This document shows positions 1-8,911 of a stretch of 64,000 nucleotides of DNA, one piece after another (within the stretch, counting starts at the first letter, position 1; every line of letters begins with the position of its first letter). The position numbers were made by a program, and so were the translations under genes. The notes below the pieces were generated by a model that did not search any database, was not told the origin of the DNA, and was given only the letters and a program-made list of their open reading frames with translations. The stretch is from Buchnera aphidicola (Aphis aurantii) (GTDB lineage Bacteria > Pseudomonadota > Gammaproteobacteria > Enterobacterales > Enterobacteriaceae). The stretch is taken from positions 248,001-312,000 of the forward strand of contig NZ_CP135021.1 in the NCBI RefSeq assembly GCF_039388985.1. The letters run 5' to 3'.

Positions 1-779
1 TTTTTACCGTTGATAAGATAATAATTAAGATAAGTTCCTGCCGTACTAATAGATTGATTGTTTAGACGAATCATTAATTGAACTATTTTTTTGTGATCAG
101 TTGGTTTTTGAATTGCAATAATTTTTGATTTCTTTTTATTTTCCATTTTCACTAACACTGTTCCACCTATGGAAATGATATAGTTTTTTATTCCATTGTT
201 TGTCAGTATGCAAGATAAATGATCCACAGCAAATCCTTCACCCAGTGTGGAAAGATTTATTTGCATTCCATCTATATTTTTTTTTAAATATATTCCTTTT
301 GAGTTTTGAATAATTGTTAAATGTTGAATACCTGTAAGATTTATGTTTTTTTTAATCATTTTTATTGTAGGGTAATTATAAGGTTTTTTTTGAGTTCCAA
401 ATCCCCATATATTAATTAAACTACCAATAGTTATATCTAATTTTCCATAAGTATTCTTATGACTATTTAGTGCTATTAAAATAATTTTTAAAAAATTTTT
501 ATTAATTTTTAATAATTTTTGTTTTTTTAATTGATTAAATTTGTAAACTAAAGATTGCTGTTTCCACGGAGATAATAATTGTTCATCTTTATTTAAATTG
601 TTCTGTATTAATTTTTTGATATATTTTGTATTTTTTACTTGTTCGTATGGAATTTTTACTTCCCAGTATGTCCCCATTGTTTTCCCTTTCAATACTATTA
701 TTTTTTTACTTACATTTTTACAAATTATAAAAATATACAGAATTATTAATAAAAATATAATTGTTTTATTTAGTGTCAT
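1..779 (-). CDS. apbE: FAD:protein FMN transferase ApbE, 3' end outside window
   Basis: Read on the minus strand from an ATG at 779, an open frame of 259 codons runs off the left edge, so the C-terminus is missing. The protein has a hydrophobic N-terminal segment (residues 5-19) followed by Cys20, a poor lipobox compared with the E. coli lipoprotein. It then shows KGKTMGTYWEVKIP, LDITIGSLINIWGFG, INLSTLGEGFAVDHL and ISTAGTYLNYY, which match the ApbE family in order. ApbE enzymes attach FMN covalently to a threonine of target proteins, classically RnfG/RnfD or NqrB/NqrC, outside the cytoplasmic membrane. The Rnf complex is the likely target here (inference). The metal-binding C-terminal part lies outside the window. 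It is divergent from htrA across about 250 bases. Confidence 0.88.
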   Translation of the reverse strand, partial: MTLNKTIIFLLIILYIFIICKNVSKKIIVLKGKTMGTYWEVKIPYEQVKNTKYIKKLIQNNLNKDEQLLSPWKQQSLVYKFNQLKKQKLLKINKNFLKIILIALNSHKNTYGKLDITIGSLINIWGFGTQKKPYNYPTIKMIKKNINLTGIQHLTIIQNSKGIYLKKNIDGMQINLSTLGEGFAVDHLSCILTNNGIKNYIISIGGTVLVKMENKKKSKIIAIQKPTDHKKIVQLMIRLNNQSISTAGTYLNYYLINGK

Positions 780-916
780 ATGTTAAATCGTCATTTTCAA
801 AAAAAAATATTATATAAAATTTTTTAATAAAATATTATTAATAAGTAATCAATATTTAAAAAATTACTATTTTAGAATAGTTAATTTAAAATTTTTTTAT
901 TTATCTAATAACGATC

Positions 917-940
917 GATGGAGTTAATGAATGATGGAGT
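917..940. repeat. 8-bp direct repeat upstream of htrA
   Basis: GATGGAGT occurs at 917-924 and again at 933-940, a 16-bp period, immediately before a possible -10 hexamer TATACT at 942-947. No convincing -35 is seen, so the repeats could be an activator site or chance. The rest of the apbE-htrA gap (780-1027) is plain AT-rich sequence. Confidence 0.35.
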
Positions 941-1027
941 GTATACTAAAATTTTATTTTAATGAAAATTTTTATTTTAGTCGTTTTAGTCTATAAAGAT
1001 TAGATTGTAATTTATGAGAAAGAAACA

Positions 1028-2455
1028 ATGAAAAGAATAAATATAGTATTAAGAAAAACAGTATTTATTTTAACTCTCTTACTAAGTTTTGGAATGTCTT
1101 GGAGCAACAACAATTCTAGTTTTAATAATATTTCGTCTAAACATGTTGTTCCTAGTTTAGCGCCTATGTTAGAAAAGGTGATGCCTTCAGTAATCAGTAT
1201 TAATATTGAAGGAAGCAAGATAAACCATACTTCTCATTTACCTCATCAATTGAAACCATTTTTTGGTGATAATTCTCCTTTTTGCCAAGGTAATTCACCA
1301 TTTAGACATTCTCCTTTGTGTCATTTTCACTCTAATAATACACATGAAAAATTTCATGCATTAGGATCAGGTGTGATTATTGATGCTGAAAAGGGATATG
1401 CTGTAACTAATAATCATGTTGTAGAACATGCTAATAAAATACAAGTACAATTAAGTGATGGACGTCGTTACGAAGCCTGTGTAATAGGGAAAGACTCACG
1501 CTCTGATATTGCTTTAATACAACTAAAAAATGCAAATAATTTAAGTGCAATTAAAATTGCAGATTCTGACACACTAAGAGTGGGTGATTATACTGTAGCT
1601 ATTGGTAATCCTTATGGTCTCGGAGAAACTGTTACATCTGGTATTATTTCTGCTTTAGGAAGAAGCGGATTAAACATTGAACATTATGAAAACTTTATTC
1701 AAACTGATGCGGCAATTAATCGAGGTAATTCTGGAGGAGCATTAGTTAATTTGAACGGTGAGTTAATAGGTATTAACACTGCAATATTAGCTCCAGATGG
1801 CGGTAATATTGGAATTGGTTTTGCAATTCCTGGTAATATGGTTAAAAACCTTACATCACAAATAGCTCAATTTGGACAGGTAAGACGAGGTGAGTTGGGG
1901 ATAATAGGAATGGAATTAAATTCTGATTTAGCAAAGATAATGAAAATTAACACACAGAAAGGTGCTTTTGTTAATCAAGTTTTGCCTAACTCTTCTGCTT
2001 TTCAAGCTGGTATTAAAGCTGGTGATATTATTATTTCTTTAAATAAAAAACCTATTTTTAGTTTTTCAGCGTTACGTGCTGAAATTGGATCTTTACCGGT
2101 TACTACTAAAATGACATTAGGAATTTTTCGGAGCGGTAAAATTAAAGACATAATAGTTGAATTGAAACCATCTCTTAAACATGGTATGAATTTCGGTGAT
2201 ATTTATGCTGGAATTGAAGGTGCGAATTTATCTAATTATACTTCAGCACAAAAAAAGGGTGTAAAAGTAGACAATGTAAAAGCAAATAGTCCAGCTTCAA
2301 AAATTGGCTTTAAGCAAGATGATATTATTATAAAGGTCAATCAAAAACTCATAAATAATTTGGATGACTTAAAACAAGCATTAGATCATAAGTCAAATTT
2401 ATTAGTTTTTTGCGTAAAAAGAGGAAATGTCAATATTTACTTAGTTAGTGGATAA
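1028..2455 (+). CDS. htrA: periplasmic serine protease/chaperone HtrA (DegP)
   Basis: This is a DegP-type protease-chaperone that degrades or refolds damaged periplasmic and outer-membrane proteins. The 475 residues match the E. coli length of 474. An N-terminal signal sequence occupies about residues 1-26. The trypsin-like domain has the full catalytic triad: His130 in TNNHVVEH, Asp160 in SRSDIAL and Ser235 in GNSGGAL. The two LA-loop cysteines (Cys86, Cys98) are kept. Two PDZ domains follow, roughly residues 285-375 and 390-475. It faces dapD convergently, with a GC-rich hairpin between them. I found no recognisable sigma-E or sigma-32 promoter, so regulation cannot be read from the sequence. 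It should help fold or clear BamA-dependent clients, since BamA is also encoded here. Confidence 0.96.
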   Translation: MKRINIVLRKTVFILTLLLSFGMSWSNNNSSFNNISSKHVVPSLAPMLEKVMPSVISINIEGSKINHTSHLPHQLKPFFGDNSPFCQGNSPFRHSPLCHFHSNNTHEKFHALGSGVIIDAEKGYAVTNNHVVEHANKIQVQLSDGRRYEACVIGKDSRSDIALIQLKNANNLSAIKIADSDTLRVGDYTVAIGNPYGLGETVTSGIISALGRSGLNIEHYENFIQTDAAINRGNSGGALVNLNGELIGINTAILAPDGGNIGIGFAIPGNMVKNLTSQIAQFGQVRRGELGIIGMELNSDLAKIMKINTQKGAFVNQVLPNSSAFQAGIKAGDIIISLNKKPIFSFSALRAEIGSLPVTTKMTLGIFRSGKIKDIIVELKPSLKHGMNFGDIYAGIEGANLSNYTSAQKKGVKVDNVKANSPASKIGFKQDDIIIKVNQKLINNLDDLKQALDHKSNLLVFCVKRGNVNIYLVSG

Positions 2456-2502
2456 ACCAAATGAGTAAATGAATTGATAAAGTTGGTGGATAATTTTTTG
2501 AC

Positions 2503-2527
2503 CCGCCCGATTTTATTAAACGGGCGG
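2503..2527. terminator. GC-rich hairpin between convergent htrA and dapD
   Basis: CCGCCCG (2503-2509) pairs perfectly with CGGGCGG (2521-2527) across an 11-base loop. It stands out in an AT-rich background and lies exactly between two convergent stop codons, so a bidirectional terminator is likely. The flanking T tracts are short. Confidence 0.65.
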
Positions 2528-2538
2528 TTATCTTAATA

Positions 2539-3363
2539 CTATTTTAATTTACGTAAAAATTCATTAATTTCTGTTTTACTCATTGTTTTATGGTCCACTT
2601 TTTTAACAATAATTGCAGAATATAAATTATATTTGTTATTTTTTGATGGTAAGCTGCCTGAAACTACTACCGAGTTTGCAGGGACTCTTCCATAAAAGAT
2701 CTCTTCTGTTTCTCTATTATAAATTTTAGTACTTTGACCAATAAAAACACCCATGGATATTACACAGCCTTCTTCTACAATAACTCCTTCTACAATTTCA
2801 GATCGAGCACCGATAAAACAATTATCTTCAATAATAGTTGGGTTATTCTGCAAAGGTTCTAGTACACCACCTATCCCGACTCCTCCAGATAAATGTACGT
2901 TTTTACCGATTTGAGCGCATGATCCTACAGTAGCCCATGTATCGACCATTGTGCCTTGATCTATATATGCACCTATATTAATGTATGATGGCATAATTAC
3001 TGTATTACAATTCACAAATGCACCATATCTAATAGTGGCTGGTGGTACTATGCGAACTTTGTCTTTTTCAAAATCTTTTTGGGTATATTTGTTATATTTG
3101 AGTTGGATTTTATCGTAATAATTTGTATTTTTTCCTAAAAAGACGTTATTTTTTGTGCAATATATGTATAATAAAATTGCTTTTTTTAACCATTGATGAG
3201 TAATCCATGTATTATCTTTTTTTTCTGAAATTCTCATTTCTCCTTTATTTAATAAACTAATTATATAAGTAATAGCTTCATAAGTTTCTACATCAATATT
3301 ATTAAAATCAATTTCATTTATATGTTTGTAAGTATTTTCAATTATTTTTTTAAATTTTTTCAT
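2539..3363 (-). CDS. dapD: 2,3,4,5-tetrahydropyridine-2,6-dicarboxylate N-succinyltransferase
   Basis: DapD transfers succinyl from succinyl-CoA to tetrahydrodipicolinate in the lysine/meso-diaminopimelate pathway. The cytosolic product feeds both peptidoglycan and lysine supplied to the host. The 274 residues equal the E. coli length. The middle and C-terminal part is a left-handed beta-helix of hexapeptide repeats (about residues 105-240), including [20 protein letters not shown] and the strongly conserved [13 protein letters not shown]. The C-terminus keeps [15 protein letters not shown] and IVKKVD. It lies downstream of map on the same strand, 50 bases away. In E. coli glnD sits between map and dapD; it is missing here. 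Confidence 0.97.
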   Translation of the reverse strand: MKKFKKIIENTYKHINEIDFNNIDVETYEAITYIISLLNKGEMRISEKKDNTWITHQWLKKAILLYIYCTKNNVFLGKNTNYYDKIQLKYNKYTQKDFEKDKVRIVPPATIRYGAFVNCNTVIMPSYINIGAYIDQGTMVDTWATVGSCAQIGKNVHLSGGVGIGGVLEPLQNNPTIIEDNCFIGARSEIVEGVIVEEGCVISMGVFIGQSTKIYNRETEEIFYGRVPANSVVVSGSLPSKNNKYNLYSAIIVKKVDHKTMSKTEINEFLRKLK

Positions 3364-3413
3364 TTCAAATTAACCTTTTACTGGAAAACACTTTTATTTT
3401 AGTTAATAACTAT

Positions 3414-4196
3414 TTAGTTAATAAACCTAGAGAGTATTTTTTCTTGTTTTTGCCATGTCAAAATATCACATCCATAGTTTGTAACTAATATAGTATGTTC
3501 ATATTGAGCTGATAATGAATGATCTTTTGTTTTCACAGTCCATCCATCGTTCATACATTTAACTTCAGCTTTACCCGCATTAACCATGGGTTCAATTGTA
3601 AAGATCATTCCATTTTTTAAAATCATTTGATTACTATTTTTATAATGTAATATATGTGGGTCCTCATGGAATGAAGAGCCAATTCCATGTCCACAGTACT
3701 CTTTTACAACTGAAAATCCTCGATTTTCAACATAATTTTCAATTGTTTCTCCAATTCTAAAAAGTGGTATTTCTGATTTTATGATTTTTAAAGCAGCATA
3801 AAGACTTTCTTGTGTAACTTGACATAAACGTTTAGCTAGAGTATTTACTTGTCCTATAAAAAACATTTTTGAAGCATCCGCATAGTAATTATTTTTAATT
3901 ACTGCGACATCAATATTGACTATGTCTCCTATTTTTAAAATATGATGTTTATTTGGAATACCGTGGCATACCACATCATTAACAGAAATACAAACTGATT
4001 TCGGAAATCCATGATATCCTAAGCATGCAGGGATAGCATTGTTTTGCTTGATAAAATCATGACAAATTTGATTTAGTTGTTCTGTGCTAACGTTTGGTTG
4101 AATATATGTTTCAATCATTTCTAATACTTTTGCTGCTAGTTTTCCAGATATTCTCATTTTTTCGATTTCTGATGCTGTTTTAATCATACAGTTCAT
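3414..4196 (-). CDS. map: methionine aminopeptidase, type I
   Basis: Map removes the initiator methionine from nascent cytosolic proteins. At 260 residues it is close to E. coli (264). All five metal ligands are present: Asp96 and Asp107, His170 in CGHGIG, Glu202 in EPMVNAG and Glu233 in YEHT. The first ATG gives an N-terminus (MNCMIKTASEIEKM) that aligns residue for residue with E. coli, so it is preferred to the ATG at codon 4. It is divergent from rpsB, as in E. coli, across a 275-base regulatory gap. Confidence 0.97.
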   Translation of the reverse strand: MNCMIKTASEIEKMRISGKLAAKVLEMIETYIQPNVSTEQLNQICHDFIKQNNAIPACLGYHGFPKSVCISVNDVVCHGIPNKHHILKIGDIVNIDVAVIKNNYYADASKMFFIGQVNTLAKRLCQVTQESLYAALKIIKSEIPLFRIGETIENYVENRGFSVVKEYCGHGIGSSFHEDPHILHYKNSNQMILKNGMIFTIEPMVNAGKAEVKCMNDGWTVKTKDHSLSAQYEHTILVTNYGCDILTWQKQEKILSRFIN

Positions 4197-4322
4197 AATA
4201 TTTAACCAGTTTAGATATACTTAATTCACTTAATTTAAATTATAGTGTAGAAAATTCAGTTATAAAATTTTTTATTTTAATTTAATTATTAATTTAATAA
4301 AAAATACTAATTATTACTGATC

Positions 4323-4368
4323 TTCAATATTGAATATGATATATTTTATTAAATTTATTGAATATTAT
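4323..4368. repeat. palindrome and direct repeat in the map-rpsB gap
   Basis: TTCAATATTGAA at 4323-4334 is a perfect 12-bp palindrome. The overlapping sequence TATTGAATATGAT (4328-4340) recurs as TATTGAATATTAT (4356-4368), 28 bp further on and just upstream of the proposed rpsB promoter. It could be a binding site, but AT-rich DNA makes such matches common. Confidence 0.3.
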
Positions 4369-4385
4369 GTGGAATATTAAAATAT

Positions 4386-4415
4386 TTGCTTTTTTTAATA
4401 TAAAAACTGTAGAAT
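4386..4415 (+). promoter_or_regulatory. putative sigma-70 promoter of rpsB-tsf
   Basis: TTGCTT (4386-4391) and TAGAAT (4410-4415) are separated by 18 bases, about 57 bases before the rpsB start. A good ribosome binding site, AAGGGG at 4461-4466, precedes the ATG at 4472. Confidence 0.4.
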
Positions 4416-4471
4416 TATTTAGCTTATCAAACAATAATGTTAAAAATTTATTATTTTTTTAAGGGGTTTTT

Positions 4472-5233
4472 ATGGAAGTAATATCAATGAGAGATATGTT
4501 AAAAGCAGGAGTACACTTTGGCCATCAAACTCGTTATTGGAATCCAAAAATGAAACCATTTATTTTTGGATGTAAAAATAAAGTGCATATTATTAATTTA
4601 GAAAAAACTCTTCCGATGTTTAATTTTGCCTTATTAGAATTAAAAAAAATATCTTTTAAAAAAGGAAAAATATTATTTGTAGGAACAAAAAGGGCTGCTA
4701 GTAGAAAAATTAAAGAAACAGCAATAAAATGCGATCAGTTTTATGTGAATCATCGTTGGTTAGGGGGTATGTTGACTAATTGGAAAACTGTTCGTCAATC
4801 TATTAAACGTTTGAAGGATTTAGAAATAGAATCTAAAGATGGAACCTTTTTGAAGCTAACAAAAAAAGAAGCGCTGATACGAACACGTGAATTATCTAAA
4901 TTAGAAAATAGTTTAGGTGGTATTAAAAATATGGGAGGTCTACCAGATTGTTTGTTTGTTATTGACGCTTCTCATGAGCATATTGCAATTCAAGAAGCAA
5001 ATAATTTAGGTATTCCTGTTTTTTCTGTTGTAGATACTAATTCCAATCCTGATGGAGTTGATTATATAATACCTGGAAATGATGATGCAATTAGATCTGT
5101 AGCTTTATATTTAAAAGCAGTTACGATGAGTATCTGCAAAATAAACAATCAAACTATATTCAAAGAAGTATTAATTAATTCTGAAGAAAATCATTCTGAA
5201 GAAAATCATTCTGAAGAAAATGTCTATAGTTAA
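4472..5233 (+). CDS. rpsB: 30S ribosomal protein S2
   Basis: S2 binds the small ribosomal subunit between head and body and is needed for S1 recruitment. The N-terminus [27 protein letters not shown] and the signatures [10 protein letters not shown] and [19 protein letters not shown] identify it. At 253 residues it is longer than E. coli S2 (241). The extra length is a C-terminal acidic tail made by nearly three copies of a 15-bp tandem repeat encoding SEENH. The AAGGGG ribosome binding site eight bases from the start makes the start certain. It is followed by tsf after 36 bases, the usual rpsB-tsf operon. Confidence 0.98.
   Translation: MEVISMRDMLKAGVHFGHQTRYWNPKMKPFIFGCKNKVHIINLEKTLPMFNFALLELKKISFKKGKILFVGTKRAASRKIKETAIKCDQFYVNHRWLGGMLTNWKTVRQSIKRLKDLEIESKDGTFLKLTKKEALIRTRELSKLENSLGGIKNMGGLPDCLFVIDASHEHIAIQEANNLGIPVFSVVDTNSNPDGVDYIIPGNDDAIRSVALYLKAVTMSICKINNQTIFKEVLINSEENHSEENHSEENVYS
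5178..5221 (+). repeat. 15-bp tandem repeat at the 3' end of rpsB
   Basis: The unit ATTCTGAAGAAAATC occurs at 5178-5192 and 5193-5207, and 14 of its 15 bases recur at 5208-5221. It is in frame and encodes [14 protein letters not shown] in the S2 tail. Confidence 0.95.
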
Positions 5234-5269
5234 TATGTTATTTTTTTAAAATTTTTATAGAGAATATTT

Positions 5270-6094
5270 ATGATTAATATTACTGCTGCATTAGTTAAAC
5301 AATTAAGATTGCGTACAGGTGTTGGTTTTATGGAGTGTAAGCAAGCGTTAATAGAGGAAAATGGAGATATCGAATTATCAATTGATAATTTAAGAAAATC
5401 AGGGAAAGTGAAAGCTTTAAAAAAATCTCACAATACTACAAATCAAGGTTTAATATTTTTAAAGATTCAAAATAATATTGGAGCAATGATCGAGTTAAAT
5501 TGTCAAACTGATTTTGTAGCAAAAGATGACTTATTTATTTCTTTAGGGAATGAAATAGTTTTAACAGCATTATCTCAAAAAATAAAAAATATTTATGAGA
5601 TAAAAAAATTTTTCGAAACAAAAATGACAGATTTAATTATCAAATTTGGTGAAAATATTAAAATCAATAGATTTTCAACAATAGAAGGTAATAATATATA
5701 TTCTTATATACATTCAGGTCGTATTGGTGTTTTAGTTAGCGCAAGTAATTTGAATGAAAATGTATTGAAAAATATCGCAATGCATATAGCTGCAAGCAAA
5801 CCTGAATTTATATATCCTAGTGAAGTATCTAAATCTGTTTTTGAAAGAGAATACAATATACAAATGCAATTAGTAAAAAGCTACAATAAACCTGATAGTA
5901 TAATAAAAAAAATAGTAGATGGTCGAATGAATAAATTTGTTAATAATATTTCACTTATTGGTCAAAATTTTGTAATTGATCCCAATAAAACAGTAGGTCA
6001 AGTATTAACTGAAAATCATGGAAGTATCGAGTCTTTTATTAGATTTGAAATTGGAGAAATAATAAATGGTAATGACAATAGCAATGAAAAGTAA
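5270..6094 (+). CDS. tsf: translation elongation factor Ts
   Basis: EF-Ts exchanges GDP for GTP on EF-Tu in the cytosol. The N-terminal UBA-like module shows [19 protein letters not shown] and the core shows the diagnostic [10 protein letters not shown] motif that contacts EF-Tu, followed by two dimerisation subdomains. The length of 274 residues compares with 283 in E. coli; the C-terminal coiled-coil region is more divergent. It is cotranscribed with rpsB and followed 65 bases later by pyrH, keeping the E. coli order rpsB-tsf-pyrH-frr. Confidence 0.97.
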   Translation: MINITAALVKQLRLRTGVGFMECKQALIEENGDIELSIDNLRKSGKVKALKKSHNTTNQGLIFLKIQNNIGAMIELNCQTDFVAKDDLFISLGNEIVLTALSQKIKNIYEIKKFFETKMTDLIIKFGENIKINRFSTIEGNNIYSYIHSGRIGVLVSASNLNENVLKNIAMHIAASKPEFIYPSEVSKSVFEREYNIQMQLVKSYNKPDSIIKKIVDGRMNKFVNNISLIGQNFVIDPNKTVGQVLTENHGSIESFIRFEIGEIINGNDNSNEK

Positions 6095-6159
6095 TATAAT
6101 TTTTTTTAAATAAGATATATATTTATCTTGACACATATAAAATATATTCGGATTGAGAA

Positions 6160-6885
6160 ATGTCGACCAATACAAAATTTATATACCCCCGTATTTTGCT
6201 AAAAATAAGTGGAGAAGTATTGCAAGGAGTGAATAAATTTGGTATTGATATTAATTCTTTAAAAAAAATTGCTGAAGAAATAAAATTAGTATTAAATATT
6301 GGTGTGCAAGTGGGATTAGTAATTGGAAGTGGAAATTTATTTCGAGGTTCCACTTTATCTGAAGTGGGTATAAATAGAATAGCATCTGATCACATTGGTA
6401 TATTATCAACGATAATCAATAGTTTAGCAATGCATGATATAATGCATAATTCTTCTATTCGTTCTCATGTAATGTCTTCTATACCGATAAATGGTATATG
6501 TGAAGCTTATAATTATAGACGTGCAATGCAACTTTTATGTAATAATGCTGTAGTAATCTTTTCTGCTGGTATAGGAAATCCTTTATTTACAACTGATTCT
6601 GCAGCATGTTTACGCGGGATTGAAACACAATCAAATATTATTTTAAAAGGAACTAAAGTTGATGGAGTGTATTCCAAAGATCCTCAAAAATACGATCATG
6701 TAATTTTTTATAAGAAATTAACATATAAAGATGTTCTTAAAAAAGAATTAAAAGTTATGGATTTATCTGCTTTTTCTTTAGCTAGAGATCATGGTTTGCC
6801 CATCCGAGTTTTTAATATTAATAAGCCCAAATCTTTATATCGTATTGTTATGGGGCATGATGAAGGTACTATCATTACATCTTAA
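6160..6885 (+). CDS. pyrH: uridylate kinase
   Basis: PyrH phosphorylates UMP to UDP. The 241 residues equal the E. coli length. It belongs to the amino-acid kinase fold, with RILLKISGEVLQG at the N-terminus, VIGSGNLFRG in the nucleotide-binding part, and TTDSAACLRGIE and KVDGVYSKDPQKY further on. The bacterial hexameric enzyme is normally activated by GTP and inhibited by UTP. The weak ribosome site is GAG just before the ATG. It lies between tsf and frr as in E. coli. Confidence 0.96.
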   Translation: MSTNTKFIYPRILLKISGEVLQGVNKFGIDINSLKKIAEEIKLVLNIGVQVGLVIGSGNLFRGSTLSEVGINRIASDHIGILSTIINSLAMHDIMHNSSIRSHVMSSIPINGICEAYNYRRAMQLLCNNAVVIFSAGIGNPLFTTDSAACLRGIETQSNIILKGTKVDGVYSKDPQKYDHVIFYKKLTYKDVLKKELKVMDLSAFSLARDHGLPIRVFNINKPKSLYRIVMGHDEGTIITS

Positions 6886-6980
6886 TAAAAATTTTTAAAA
6901 ATTTAAAGATATTTTAGAATAAAATAAATAAATCTTCTAAAAAATAAATGCAAAAATAAATATACTCTATAGGTAAATAT

Positions 6981-7538
6981 GTGATTAATCAGCTCTATAT
7001 TAAAAGCAACCAAAAAATGGAAATATGTGTTAAAAATTTTCAAATACAAATAAATAATATACGAACTGGAAGAGCATCTCCAGATCTTCTTAATAATATA
7101 TATATTGAATATTTCGGATCTAAAGTTCCGATTCGTCAGATATCTAATATAGTAGTAGAAGATTATCATAGTCTCAAAATTAATATCTTTGATAGTTCTA
7201 ATACATCTTTAGTTAATAAAGCTATTTTAAATTCGAATCTTGATTTAAATCCAGTTGTTCTTGGTAAAGATATTATTGTTCCAATACCAGGTCTGACAGA
7301 AGAAAGAAGAAAAAATCTTATTAAAGTAATTAGAAAAAATGCAGAAAATACTCGTATTTACATACGTAATATTCGAAGAGATGCTAATGAAAAAATTAAG
7401 GTTTGTCTAAAAAATAAAACTATTGGAGAAGATCAAGAACACAGTATACAAAATAAAATTCAAAAAATGACTGACAAATATATAAAAAAAATAGAAATGA
7501 TTTTAATTGAAAAAGAAAAAGAATTAATGAAATTTTAA
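6981..7538 (+). CDS. frr: ribosome recycling factor
   Basis: RRF splits post-termination ribosomes together with EF-G. The 185 residues equal E. coli, with the conserved IRTGRASPDLL near the N-terminus, PIPGLTEERRK in the middle and NIRRDANEKIK towards the end. The start is GTG at 6981. The overlapping ATG at 6979 is followed directly by TGA and cannot encode the protein. AGG at 6971-6973 lies seven bases before the GTG. Starting at the GTG gives an N-terminus (MINQLYIKSN) collinear with E. coli. Confidence 0.96.
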   Translation: MINQLYIKSNQKMEICVKNFQIQINNIRTGRASPDLLNNIYIEYFGSKVPIRQISNIVVEDYHSLKINIFDSSNTSLVNKAILNSNLDLNPVVLGKDIIVPIPGLTEERRKNLIKVIRKNAENTRIYIRNIRRDANEKIKVCLKNKTIGEDQEHSIQNKIQKMTDKYIKKIEMILIEKEKELMKF

Positions 7539-7540
7539 TA

Positions 7541-7570
7541 AATCAAAGATCATCAAAGATCATCAAAAAT
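7541..7570. repeat. 10-bp tandem repeat after frr
   Basis: Three consecutive near-identical decamers (AATCAAAGAT, CATCAAAGAT, CATCAAAAAT) directly follow the frr stop codon. No secondary structure or function is apparent. Confidence 0.8.
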
Positions 7571-7627
7571 AAAATTAATTTTTATATCTGAGAAAATTAA
7601 TACAAATATTTATCAAAAAAAATTTTT

Positions 7628-8824
7628 ATGAAAAAAATCACAATTTTAGGATCCACTGGTTCTATTGGAACTAGTACAATATCTGTTATTAAAAAACATC
7701 CTGATTTATTTAAAATAGTTGCATTGGTTGCTAATAAAAATTTTTCTAAAATGTTAGAACAATGTGAGTTTTTTTCTCCTGATTGGGTTGGGATGAAAGA
7801 TGAAAAATCTGCAGATATTTTACGGAAAAAAATAAAAGAAAAAAAAATTAAAACACAAGTTCTCTCTGGAGATAAAGAAATTTGTGCACTAGCTTCTTTA
7901 CAAGAAAATGATTGTGTAGTATCTGCAATTGTCGGAATGTCAGGTTTATTACCTACTTTATCAGCTATATATGCTGGTAAAACAATTTTATTAGCAAATA
8001 AAGAATCTTTAATTACCTGTGGTTATATATTTATGAATGCTTTATTTGATAACCACGCTAAAATAATTCCTATCGATAGTGAACATAATGCTATTTTTCA
8101 GGTCTTACCTAAAAATGTGCAAAAAAATTTAGGGAACGTAAGTTTAAAAAAAAATGGTATTAAATCTATTATTTTAACTGCATCAGGTGGTCCGTTATAT
8201 TATTTAAAAAGTAAAGATTTGTCTCGTATTCAACCCGAAGAAATATATGCTCATCCAAATTGGTCAATGGGAAAAAAAATATCGGTAGATTCAGCTACCA
8301 TGATGAATAAGGGTTTGGAATACGCTGAAGCAAGATTGTTATTTAATGCTTTAGATAATGAAATTAATATTTTAATTCATCCTCAGTCTATTGTTCATTC
8401 TATGGTAGAATACATTGATGGTTCGGTATTAGCTCAGCTGTCAGTTCCAGATATGAAAGTTGCTATTTCATATGCAATGGCTTTTCCTGATCGTATTATT
8501 TCTGGATCTAATTTTTTAAAATTTACACAATTGAAATGTTTAAACTTTTTTGAGCCAAATTTTATACAATTTCCATGCTTAAAATTAGCAATTAATGCTT
8601 TTAAAAGTGGACAATCAGCAATGACGGTGTTAAATGCTGCTAATGAAGTTGCTGTCTCTGCTTTTTTAAATTCAAAAATTAAATTTAATAAAATTTCTGA
8701 AATTATTGATCATATTTTAACTTCTTCTAATTTTTTAGAACCCAATTCTATCGAAGAAATTTTTGAAATTGATACAAAAACAAGAATAAAAACAGAAAAA
8801 AAAATATTAGCTTTATGTTATTAA
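7628..8824 (+). CDS. dxr: 1-deoxy-D-xylulose 5-phosphate reductoisomerase
   Basis: Dxr converts DXP to 2-C-methyl-erythritol 4-phosphate with NADPH, the committed step of the MEP isoprenoid pathway; ispG of the same pathway is also in this window. The 398 residues equal E. coli. The NADPH motif is LGSTGSIGTS at residues 5-14. The metal-binding DSEHNAIFQ and the substrate-binding SVDSATMMNKGLEYAEA are intact. It is followed 87 bases later by uppS, which uses the resulting isoprenoid units. Confidence 0.97.
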   Translation: MKKITILGSTGSIGTSTISVIKKHPDLFKIVALVANKNFSKMLEQCEFFSPDWVGMKDEKSADILRKKIKEKKIKTQVLSGDKEICALASLQENDCVVSAIVGMSGLLPTLSAIYAGKTILLANKESLITCGYIFMNALFDNHAKIIPIDSEHNAIFQVLPKNVQKNLGNVSLKKNGIKSIILTASGGPLYYLKSKDLSRIQPEEIYAHPNWSMGKKISVDSATMMNKGLEYAEARLLFNALDNEINILIHPQSIVHSMVEYIDGSVLAQLSVPDMKVAISYAMAFPDRIISGSNFLKFTQLKCLNFFEPNFIQFPCLKLAINAFKSGQSAMTVLNAANEVAVSAFLNSKIKFNKISEIIDHILTSSNFLEPNSIEEIFEIDTKTRIKTEKKILALCY

Positions 8825-8911
8825 AAAATAATAATATTTTATATTAATAATGTTTTATGTAGTAGTTTAAGTGGTTTTAGTTTAAAAAAAAATATTTATA
8901 TATAATATTAT

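Noticed and set aside
6128..6133. TTGACA between tsf and pyrH as a pyrH promoter
   Set aside because: No acceptable -10 lies 16-18 bases downstream, so the match is probably chance.
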